Assembly (NCBI RefSeq): GCF_001039355.2
Contig: NW_019775492.1
Coordinates: forward strand, 237,561-264,844
Length of the DNA: 27,284 bases
Reading direction: 5' to 3'
From: Lingula anatina
Taxonomy: Eukaryota; Brachiopoda; Lingulata; Lingulida; Lingulidae
Part shown: piece by piece, positions 19,579 to 27,284 of the stretch
How positions within the stretch are numbered: the first letter of the stretch is position 1
Layout: each line of letters starts with the position of its first letter
Made by a program: the position numbers and the translations under genes
The notes under the pieces: generated by a model
Told to the model about the DNA's origin: nothing
Seen by the model: the letters and a program-made list of their open reading frames with translations, nothing else
Databases searched by the model: none

Positions 19579-20074
19579 GTCTCAATTAAAAACTTCTGGT
19601 GATTATGCTGTGGTATTGCAAATGTGAGAAAAAACTGCCACCACAAATTCTATAAAAGGAAAACTGTTGGTTATTATTTTCTAACTCGAAAGAATGATTC
19701 TTAGGATTGTCATACAGCTCAGAATAATTTCAGCTTGATAGATTATTTTTCTTGAATTTATGCAATTTTTGTGAAATTTTTAATTTTGTCATTCTGGCAT
19801 TTTTTATGTGTGAATTTGAACTCTTATGGGGCCTGAAATCCTATTCTAATATCTCTGTTACCTTGTGTGTATAATATATATATATATATATGTCTCAATT
19901 AAAAACTTCTGGTGATTATGCTGTGGTATTGCAAATGTGAGAAAAAACTGCCACCACAAATTCTATAAAAGGAAAACTGTTGGTTATTATTTTTCTAACT
20001 CTAAAGAATGATTCTTAGGATTGTCATACAGCTCAGAATAATTTCAGCTTGATAGATTATTTTTCTTGAATTTA
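19579..20074. repeat. Direct duplication of about 182 bp, 313 bp apart
   Basis: Copy 1 (19579-19760) and copy 2 (19892-20074) both run from GTCTCAATTAAAAACTTCTG to CTTGAATTTA and differ at about two positions plus one inserted T. Both follow a TA microsatellite. No coding content is seen. After copy 1 the sequence differs (TGCAATTTTTG), as it does after copy 2 (ATAAATCC). Confidence 0.93.
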
Positions 20075-21202
20075 ATAAATCCAAGATGCAGTGGACTAGA
20101 TATTATACTGAAACATAGACACATCAAATTTCATGTCAATCTGACAGTTAAAGAATGAGATATGGAGATTGAAGTTTAGACTATGTTATCAATCTTCAAA
20201 GCTGAGAAATCGCTCATAAACCATTTGGCTCAGGTAATTGGGCTAATTTAGCAAATTAACTGCACCTCCTCCTTACCTGTTATCATCTTACTGATCAGGA
20301 AGGTCTGTCCACCATTATGTGTTAAAATTGGGTTGTTTGATTCTATCTAGATGCCAGAAAATCTTACTTTTGTACGCAAACTTATTCGCACCACGAAAGC
20401 TGTTCTTCCCTGAGAAATGATTGACAGCTGAGTAGGCCTACCTACTCTCGTTTCACTGACGTAATTAATCATAATTGTGCCTGCAATTATATAACAAACA
20501 AAAAGAAAATTACTTGAGGTGCAAGCAGGGGACAATGCCACCCGTCGTGCGTGGACGCCGCTCTACACACCAAGACGCGAAAATGTAGAAAGCAAAGAAA
20601 GAATTACTCCGAGAAGTGGCCGAACATGGGTATGTATCAGCCACGATGCCACAGAGTGCCAAGACCGTAAAATGCGAGTTTGAAAATGTTTTGGGTAGCA
20701 ATATTATTTATAAACTTGCTTGCTGTTACGATCTTTATTGTGAATAAAATGATTACCTAACGATTTTTTTCTGACAACCCCAGACGTTGTATGAATACTC
20801 AGCAGCTCAATTGTGATCTCGAGTCTTTACCTAAACGTGATTGAGACACTAAGGGAGAAAATTTAATATGTTGTTAACAATGTAATGGAAACAATATAAT
20901 CTCAGTTTAGCTGACGTAAGACTTATGAGCTGCCAGTGCACGCGTAACAGCTTACGACAAGTTAGACAACCATTCTTGCCCTGCCCCCATAGTAACGGTG
21001 CTTGACAACGGAGGCCGACAGGACAGGTAGAAAAACTCGTCCAAATGTATATTTTTAGTCCGTGTTGAAAAAATATAATTGAGTATTAGATACAATATTG
21101 GTTATTTCTAACGTATAAAAAACTAAAAATCGAGTTTTAGATGTATTTGTAATATCCTAGACCCCTTAAAAAAAAGAAACATTCTCTCTTCTTCCACTCC
21201 AG

Positions 21203-21459
21203 GCCACCACCTCCCAGTCATGGACAAAATCCTACGTATTGGATAGGTCTGCACCAGATCTGGAATGATGGACCTGAGAGCTTGCGATGGGAGGACCTTG
21301 AATATCTGTCACCAGGAATGTACAGCAACATATGCCCCAATTGTGTTCACGCAGACTATGATGGCTGTGCTGGTTTCTATTTAGATAACAGTGTTTCCTT
21401 CCAGTGGATAAGGGGTTCCTGTCTTGATTATCACTATTATATATGTGAAAAAATTCCAG
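21203..21459 (+). CDS. C-type lectin domain, second half (lectin mosaic gene)
   Basis: An exon of 257 bp (phase 2 in, phase 1 out), acceptor CTTCCACTCCAG, donor TTCCAG|GTGGGA. It encodes NPTYWIGLHQIWNDGPESLR, WEDLEYLSPGMYSNICPNC, ADYDGCAGFYLD and FQWIRGSCLDYHYYICEKIP. WIGL, the DGC...GSC pair and the closing YICE are the CTLD hallmarks, so with 16313-16496 the domain is complete. The usual calcium/sugar motif EPN or QPD is CPN here and WND is replaced by WIR. A classic Ca2+-dependent sugar site is therefore unlikely. The CPNC adds two extra cysteines. A second in-phase acceptor at 21216-21217 would remove five residues (PPPPS) and give a tighter CTLD loop. Confidence 0.87.
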
Positions 21460-22096
21460 GTGGGATTCAAAGTGAAATTTGATGATTATTTGTAATGTAT
21501 GTAAAAGAAAAACATGATTCCAATCAGCACCTTAAAATTTTCATCCATTTTTCTTCTACCTTCAGTCTGTCTGTTCTATTTGCCCTAATGTTTTAGAGTA
21601 TTTTCCTTGGGCTACCTGTAAATAATAAATCATATTTTAGAAAGTGGGCTATCTGTTTTTGTAATCATTTTCACAAGTGTAGACATTTTGCAGACTCCTA
21701 AAAAAGCTATAACCTTTGTCTACACATCCCGATGGTGAAGATCATGTACAGTTTGTAGACTTTTAAAGTTGTGATAATGGATGACCCCTTAGTATTCAAA
21801 CATTTCTGGCTTTTGAAAGAATTTAATTTATAATATATGCAAATAATTAAAAGGCAATCTGCTGCTAAAACTGCTGCTAAAACAGCCACTTTTATTGAAT
21901 TCACCTGATACTGATATTAAAACTCCTACTACAGTATCAGGTGAATTCAATAAAACCTGATACTGTAGTAGGAGTGATATTAAAACTCCTACTACAGTAT
22001 CAGGTGAATTCAATAAAACTGGCTGTTTTAGCAGCAGATTGCCTTTTAATTATTTGCATATAGGCATCTGTACTATTGCTGTTTATTTGATTTTAG
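21460..22096 (+). other. Intron between the CTLD and CCP exons
   Basis: A phase-1 intron of 637 bp. Its last third is the long inverted repeat at 21834-22062, which ends 34 bp before the acceptor TTGATTTTAG. No further exon was recognised. Confidence 0.7.
21834..22062. repeat. 229-bp inverted repeat with internal direct repeats
   Basis: The outer arms TATATGCAAATAATTAAAAG (21834) and its reverse complement (ending 22062) are followed by GGCAATCTGCTGCTAAAA and its complement. Inside are several copies of CCTGATACTGTAGTAGGAGT and ACTCCTACTACAGTATCAGG in both orientations. The left arm carries one extra CTGCTGCTAAAA. The structure could fold into a long hairpin just before the CCP exon acceptor. 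Element family unknown. Confidence 0.9.
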
Positions 22097-22276
22097 CTCC
22101 TCCAAGGTGTGAATTTCCCAGCACCCCTCCAAATACTCTGGAACCAGTGGGTGGGAATTTGGAAGGAGATATAATAACTTACACCTGTCAAACAGGTTAC
22201 ACACTGATCTCTGGAGACCTGACGAGGACATGTCTAACTGGTGGAATATGGAGCGGTTCACCCCCTGTCTGCGACT
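22097..22276 (+). CDS. CCP/Sushi domain exon (lectin mosaic gene)
   Basis: An exon of 180 bp, phase 1-1, acceptor TTTGATTTTAG, donor GACT|GTAAGA. It encodes APPRCEFPSTPPNTLEPVGG, EGDIITYTCQTGYTLISG, LTRTCLTGG and IWSGSPPVCD. All four Sushi cysteines (RC, YTC, RTC, PVC), the GY-L pattern and the conserved WSG...P.C ending are present, so this is a complete complement-control-protein module in one symmetrical exon, as is usual for this domain. Such modules mediate protein-protein binding in extracellular and complement-like proteins. It joins the CTLD exon through the split codon G|CT (IP-APPRC) and the TSP1 exon through T|TT (VCD-F-GGSW). Confidence 0.92.
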
Positions 22277-24138
22277 GTAAGAATATGGTGGAATTTTAAA
22301 TTATTTTTATTTGCATTATACTCAGCTTAAACCTTTGAAAACCTTTGAACAATGATCTTGCAGGTAAAGGTCAAATTGTAGTCTAGGGAAATATGGTCAT
22401 TTTTGGCAGAATCTTGTTATTATAATGTAATACATGTACATGTACGTTCATTTATCTAGAAATAACACTTCATTGTAAGATAAACATAACTTTAGAAATC
22501 TGCGGAAATGGGATGCAGCAGAAGTTTTTTTTTTTTTTCATTCATTTATTTTTTCCATTTGCTTGCTTTATTTATTATTTTAAGAGACACAACTTAAGGT
22601 TAAAAACACCTTGTACAAACACATTATCACCCAATAAAGAGGTACAAATAAGGTCACAGGCATGCTCTTAAAAATATTTAGTGCACATATTGCAAACTAT
22701 TTTTGATTATTTTAGGGTCCCACATGAAGAAATTTATATCAAAGTTTCACCGTCCTGGAACCATGAATAATAAAAAATAATTCAGCGTCTTACCCCAAAA
22801 ATGAACATACTGTCAGAAATTCAAAACATCCAGCTTTGAGACATTTTGCTCACTTTGAAAATTCAATCGTCTGTAGGTTTGTTCTTTGATTTATCTCCTA
22901 CGAGTATAATGTTATAAAAATTATGATAATCTTCTGTATAATTATTTTTCTGTGACTTTATCGGTAGTTTACTTAATTGTCACTGAATATTAAATAATCA
23001 AGGAAAATAAAACCTACTGATAGTAAAATAAGCATTTAGAAATAAACTAGTTTTCAACCCTTCATCCAAATATTATATTCAGAAATGTTAAACTATCATG
23101 GAATCACAATATATTTTTTGGTCAGCAACAGAAAACACTCTTTTCTATTGGACTAAGTACATGGACAAAATGAAACTTTCTGACAATTTTTTTGGGGGAA
23201 CATAGGCTCTGTTCTCACAACTTTTAGATCGATCTATCACCGCGGGGAGTCTCACTAGATTACTGTCAGATAATCCCCCTTAAGTGTCCGTCCCCGCCTA
23301 CTACAAGCTTTAAGGGGTAATTAACTTTCGTGTCCGCCCGGCTGACAGCTATTTAGCGTGAACCCCCAGGGAGTTAGGTCGATCCAATGTACATGTAGGT
23401 CGATCTAATCTATGAGAATGGGGTGATACATTACATTTGGTATTAGGCATGACATAAAGCCCCTTGAGTTACAGTTTAAGTATTTATAAAAACATTCTTA
23501 CATCATATATAATTTATCCTGACTGAATCACTACAAAATATATCGGAACAGTATAAAAATTAAAATTAAATGACCTGGAAAGCTGCGTTACTGGGACAAA
23601 GGTTACCATTTAGGGCTCACATTTGGTAAAGACATGGTAACAATTGAATACAACTGAATTCATTCAACTTTATTTTTTGGACACTTCAGCATATGGTTAT
23701 GGTCTTCTGAGAAGTAATTGCAGTGCACTTTTCACCATATAAAATGGCCTTATAATATTCTCAAACTTACTGAATGGAGTGATTTTTTGGGGTTGAGTAT
23801 GTGTGTAAAAAATACAGAGATTAGTACTTCAAAAGTGTCTTTTGTGTGTGTGTGTGCGTGTGTGTGTGTGTGATATTTTCTCTTTTCACATATTTGCATT
23901 TTTAGTGTGTGACTTAATTTGTGTGTTTTCACAAGAAAATATCTAACTAACTGCTTTAAGATTAACATGCTTCCTGACATTGAGTAAAATACAGAAAAGC
24001 TGGTGATGAAACAAATACCTGGGGAACAAGAGGATGCATTCCCTCCTCCTTTTGTTCATTTATTCATTATCCACAGTTTTTTTCTTTCTTTTTTTTTTTG
24101 TCCATTAAATAATCATTCAGTTGTGTATATCCTTACAG
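22277..24138 (+). other. Intron between the CCP and TSP1 exons
   Basis: A phase-1 intron of 1,862 bp. It contains a T/A-rich stretch at about 22527-22620 that reads on the minus strand as AATAAA-like signals followed by an A-run, possibly a retroelement 3' end, and a TG microsatellite at 23842-23872. About 23220-23420 is a GC-richer island-like stretch with GATCGATCTA near one end and GGTCGATCTA near the other. No exon was recognised in it. Confidence 0.6.
23842..23872. repeat. TG microsatellite
   Basis: About 15 TG repeats with one CG interruption, inside the CCP-TSP1 intron. Confidence 0.95.
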
Positions 24139-24318
24139 TTGGAGGGAGCTGGCTGGCCTGGGGAGCCTGGAGCAGCTGCTCTGTGATCTGTGGTACAGGA
24201 ACCTACTCTAGAAATCGTACTTGTCTTGATCCAAATCTGCCCAGTGAACTGGCGCTATGTGCAGGTGGAGCCACCAACTCTACCCAGACACTGTCCTGCT
24301 TTGAACAACACTGTCCAG
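24139..24318 (+). CDS. Thrombospondin type-1 domain exon (lectin mosaic gene)
   Basis: An exon of 180 bp, phase 1-1, acceptor TATCCTTACAG, donor CCAG|GTAATT. It encodes GGSWLAWGAWSSCSVICGTG, TYSRNRTCLDPN, LALCAGGATNSTQT and LSCFEQHCP. All six TSP1 cysteines are present, along with the WLAWGAW tryptophan ladder (two WxxW motifs, typical C-mannosylation sites) and a CSVICG core. NRT and NST are potential N-glycosylation sites. The exon is symmetrical, like the CCP exon before it. Its last 36 bp and donor are repeated downstream (24333-24775), so the 3' boundary may vary. The next exon is not in view, so the protein is likely longer than the 302 residues assembled here. Confidence 0.9.
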
Positions 24319-24775
24319 GTAATTGTATTCCACCCAGACACTGTCCTGCTTTGAACAACACTGTCCAGGTAATTATATTCCACCCAAACATTGCCCTGCT
24401 TTGGACAATACTGTCCATGCAGTTATTATATTCCACCCAGACACTGTCCTGCTTTGAACAACACTGTCCAGGTAATTATATTCCACCCAGACACTGTCCT
24501 GCTTTGAACAACACTGTCCAGGTAATTATATTCCACCCAGACACTGTCCTGCTTTGAACAACACTGTCCAGGTAATTATATTCCACCCAGACACTGTCCT
24601 GCTTTGAACAGAACTGTCCAGGTAATTATATTCCACCCAGACACTGTCCTGCTTTGAACAATACTGTCCAGGTAATTATATTCCACCCAGACACTGTCCT
24701 GCTTTGAACAATACTGTCCAGGTAATTATATTCCACACAGACACTGTCCTGCTTTGAACTACACTGTCCAGGTAT
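24283..24775 (+). repeat. Ten-copy 50-bp array of the TSP1 exon end and its splice donor
   Basis: Copies start at 24283 (within the exon), 24333, 24383, 24436, 24486, 24536, 24586, 24636, 24686 and 24736. Each has CAGACACTGTCCTGCTTTGA, ACTGTCCAG|GTAATT and TATATTCCAC. The third copy is diverged, 53 bp long and without the donor consensus; the last has GTATTT. Period 50 is not a multiple of three, so the reading frame changes per unit. Only the fourth donor (24471|24472) restores the original frame before the stop that follows at about 24558. Confidence 0.95.
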
Positions 24776-24778
24776 TTA

Positions 24779-24942
24779 GGGTAATATGCCAAACAGTTCG
24801 ACCAAGATTAATTAATTTATTTCACGGAAATGCCATTTTGGTCGAATTGATTAAAACATAGCAATGGAAACCTTTGATATCGTCGGATTGTTTGGGGCAT
24901 CTGCCAAAACATCCATCTTACCAGAAGTATTGCATATTACCC
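24779..24942. repeat. Possible small TIR element next to the splice-donor array
   Basis: GGGTAATATGC at 24779-24789 and GCATATTACCC at 24932-24942 are exact 11-bp inverted repeats 164 bp apart. An inner pair, TTCGACCAA and TTGGTCGAA, is also present. No target-site duplication is clear. Confidence 0.4.
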
Positions 24943-25682
24943 GAAGTGTTATGCAAGATAAGCCGCAATTTTCTCTTTTTATCCTCCTTTTGAAATCTTA
25001 TTTTGCTGTGTATAATATGTGCTAACATTACGTAACATTCAAAAAGACGACAATTATAATTTCTATCTATTTATTTCCCTCACCTACGATCATTTTTATG
25101 ATGCGCTTCACAAGTGAGATGATTATTTCCCTGGAGACGAGTGTTGTAACGATGCCCGGTCACTTTTATTTGAAACCGGTAGCTTTAGTGGACTTAAACT
25201 AGTAATGTGATCTACGTACGCCCTATTTGAATTTTAATATGACAACTGAAATCAACCGAATTGAATTTTTTTACCAGTCTGAGATCAACCCGCAAGGCTT
25301 GCTCGGTGTAGAGGCGTACTTCCGAAGAAAATTCAATCACCCATATCAAAGAATACCTACTCAGGCTACTGGTACTCAATCGGAATTCAGTGTAACTTTA
25401 AATTACTTTCAAGTATTTAATGTAAAAAGCATGTCATATTAAAACATATTGAGAAAAGGCAAACTACGGAGCATACCTGTGCCGATAGACATATCTTGCT
25501 GGCACTCTTTGATTTTCTTACTTACTGTATATACACTCGCTGTGCACAAACCACGGTGCATATTGAAAACCCCACTGATACAACCCGAACGTAAAATAAG
25601 CATTTAATTGTACCACCAGCATTGGCGCTGGCAGTACACATGGTTTTAGTCCCGTCCGGATCATTCCGCCAGCTCCGCCGCC

Positions 25683-25713
25683 ATGTTACCATTACCGCTT
25701 CTCCTCCTAGACG
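25683..25713 (+). CDS. Possible short first exon (signal-peptide-like), uncertain
   Basis: An ATG in the context CCGCCGCCATGT opens MLPLPLLLLD and is followed by GACG|GTAAGG, a good donor. This could be the start of a secreted-protein gene. However, GCCGCCATNTT is also the YY1 binding consensus, and a ten-codon frame is easily random. No following exon is identified. Confidence 0.2.
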
Positions 25714-26589
25714 GTAAGGGCCTCCATACCCATCTTGTTGGATTTAGGTCACCTATAATCTCAACTCGTTCCACGTAAAATTTGGGCTTTGTCGGTATTG
25801 GGGTCTAGGTGTGGCACTCACTGCAATGCACCCTTGTCCGAAAATGGCAAAATTAAATGCTAATTATCTACCCTAAGGAAAGAATTATGGGAAAAATTTC
25901 TACAGACGGCTTTCCAAAAGTCATATGTGTAGATTTCAAATATGCCCTTGGATTTGACCTTTGACTTTTATTTCGAGGTCAAACGGGCCAAGATTTTCAA
26001 AAAAAAGAAATTTTTTTACGAAAAAAAAAATTATTTGCGCTGTTATTCAGACACTACACAGACATAACCAATAATATTATTGGAAAGTGTAACCCTTCGG
26101 GCCATCTTTCATCTCTGTGAATTTGGGGTTAATCGGTGCATTTTCACATGAGTAGCAGCCATAAGATTCCGAAACTGAAAACTGTCTCTAATTCGGGAAC
26201 CGTTAATGCTAGAGACCCATTCATTTTTTGCATTTTGTAGAGCATGTAAAGCCCAACACTGGAGGTGGTCTCCATTTTTTTTTTTATTCCATACGGTTTT
26301 CTGAGTTACGCTGTATCAAAAAGTACATATTGGTGGTGAAAGCAAAATGTGCAGTACGGTAATAGATAATAAGTTTTGAACCCCGGGAAAATAAAACATA
26401 AGGCTTGGCGAGGCAGACAACTTCTGGTCAAAAATGACATTATTTCATGAAATTTGAACATCTGGAGCTTCTGAGCACCTGCCATTTCAAGAATTTCAAC
26501 CAAAATGACCTTTTCTTTATTTTAATTAATCTTTTCTGTACGAAATTTATGGCACATTATTGTAACTCCAAAATTATAACATTTAGTCC

Positions 26590-27165
26590 ATTATATCTCC
26601 AAAACTGGCAGAGATACAACATGTAGGTCCATAGTTTTTATTGAACTTGAATAGGAAGTCATATACTGGCAATCTAAATGTGACCTTGAAATTGACCTTT
26701 GACCTACTTTTAACCAAGAACTGAACTTTGCAAATTTCCGTTCCCTTTTATCTCCAAAACTGGCAGAGATAGGTCCATGGTTACTATTGAACTTGAATAT
26801 GAAGTCATTAGAGGCAATTTACTGTGACCTTAAAATTGACCTTTGACCTACTTTTAACCATGAACTGAACTTTGCACATTTTGGTTCCCTTTTATTTCCA
26901 AAACTGACAAGATATGCCCATAGTTACTATTGAATTTGAATAGGAAGTCATATACTGGCAATCTAAGTGTGACCTTGAAATTTACGTTTGACCTACTTTT
27001 TATCATGAATTGAAGTTTACAAATTTTGGTTCCCTTTTATCTCCAAAACTGGCAGAGATAGGTCCATAGTTACTATTGAACTTGAATAGGAAGTCATATA
27101 CTGGAAATTTACTGTGACCTTGAAATTGACCTTTGACCTACCTTACTATGAACTGAACTTTGATT
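26590..27165. repeat. Four-copy ~145-bp tandem repeat carrying DR1 sites
   Basis: Units begin near the CCAAAACTGGCAGAGATA motif at 26599, 26754, 26898 and 27043 (spacing 155, 144 and 145 bp). Each continues with ATTGAACTTGAATAGGAAGT, TGTGACCTTGAAATTGACC and GAACTTTG. TGACCTTTGACCT, a perfect direct repeat of TGACCT with one-base spacing, is present at 26693-26705, 26837-26849 and 27127-27139; the third unit has a damaged version near 26985. Confidence 0.9.
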
Positions 27166-27284
27166 GTACCATTTTTAGTTATATATATTTTTTTGCATAT
27201 TTTGAGAATTCTTGTTGATTGCATTTTTTACAGCTTGTCAAGCACAAGACTGGTGGTGGTGTCCCTTTTTTGTGTGTGTGGGGG

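Larger units (their letters stand above)
16497..21202 (+). other. Large CTLD-splitting intron (4.7 kb)
   Basis: A phase-2 intron between the two halves of the CTLD. It contains a TIR element (16971-17347), C-rich DNA (about 17993-18025), a candidate minus-strand small gene (18620-18901), a CCAAT-box cluster (19087-19159), a microsatellite/palindrome complex (19391-19578) and a direct duplication (19579-20074). About 20080-21200 shows nothing I can name. Confidence 0.6.
24319..27284 (+). other. Sequence after the TSP1 exon: intron or intergenic
   Basis: After the array, no further TSP1, CCP or lectin exon was recognised up to the end of the window. The stretch holds a possible small inverted-repeat element (24779-24942), a signal-peptide-like ATG at 25683 and the DR1-bearing tandem repeat (26590-27165). 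The module before the repeat (about 26221-26275, ACACTGGAGGTGGTCTCC) is echoed at the window end (about 27219-27265, AGACTGGTGGTGGTGTCC), which suggests one larger repeat. Confidence 0.5.

Noticed and set aside
19262-19602. Tyr-Ile and His-Thr repeat ORFs on both strands
   Set aside because: Products of TA and AC microsatellites and the palindrome.
24003-24557. 184-codon open frame on the plus strand
   Set aside because: Only 24139-24318 has the TSP1 pattern. The part before is intron with a good acceptor at 24138, and the part after the first donor is the 50-bp repeat read through in shifting frames.

Overview
The window looks like low-GC, repeat-rich nuclear DNA from an animal. Short exons with GT-AG introns, many inverted-repeat elements, microsatellites and two single-N positions support this. 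The protein families (a PQ-loop lysosomal transporter and a secreted lectin/Sushi/thrombospondin mosaic protein) fit a marine invertebrate, perhaps a deuterostome such as an echinoderm, but the sequence alone does not fix the species. I saw no prokaryotic-style gene clusters, CRISPR array, tRNA or rRNA.

Layout. (1) 1-2262: the last two coding exons of a plus-strand SLC66A1/PQLC2-type lysosomal amino-acid transporter gene, with a nested pair of foldback elements before them and a small terminal-inverted-repeat element in the intron. (2) 2263-5530: AT-rich intergenic DNA with a three-copy 80-bp tandem repeat and a Penelope/hammerhead-like motif. (3) 5531-13561: two near-identical blocks, 5531-9797 and 9799-13561, joined exactly at a single N. 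Each holds ~300-bp repeats grading into a 107-118-bp minisatellite. The join at an N and the allele-like divergence suggest two haplotypes placed in series by the assembler. (4) 13562-15281: intergenic or 5' region with a possible solo LTR and a possible MITE. (5) 15282 to at least 24318: a plus-strand gene whose five recognised exons splice in frame to give signal peptide, C-type lectin domain (CTLD, two exons), CCP/Sushi domain and thrombospondin type-1 (TSP1) domain. It probably continues beyond the window. (6) 24319-27284: downstream intron or intergenic sequence ending in a ~145-bp tandem repeat that carries perfect DR1 nuclear-receptor-type sites.

The most unusual signal is in the lectin gene. 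Two of its exons are flanked by tandem arrays made from the exon's own edge. Upstream of the first CTLD exon are six decayed 74-bp copies of that exon's 5' part. Downstream of the TSP1 exon the exon's last 36 bp plus its splice donor are repeated at 50-bp spacing, so there are ten copies of the exon end, most with an intact CAG|GTAATT donor. One downstream donor would extend the TSP1 exon by 51 codons in frame. The CTLD also has a CPNC in place of the usual EPN/QPD calcium-site motif and lacks WND. The large CTLD intron contains a candidate minus-strand small ORF with a poly(A) signal, next to a cluster of four CCAAT boxes that could be a bidirectional promoter.

All exon calls rest on reading frames, splice-site consensus and domain patterns seen by eye. 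No database search or transcript evidence was available.
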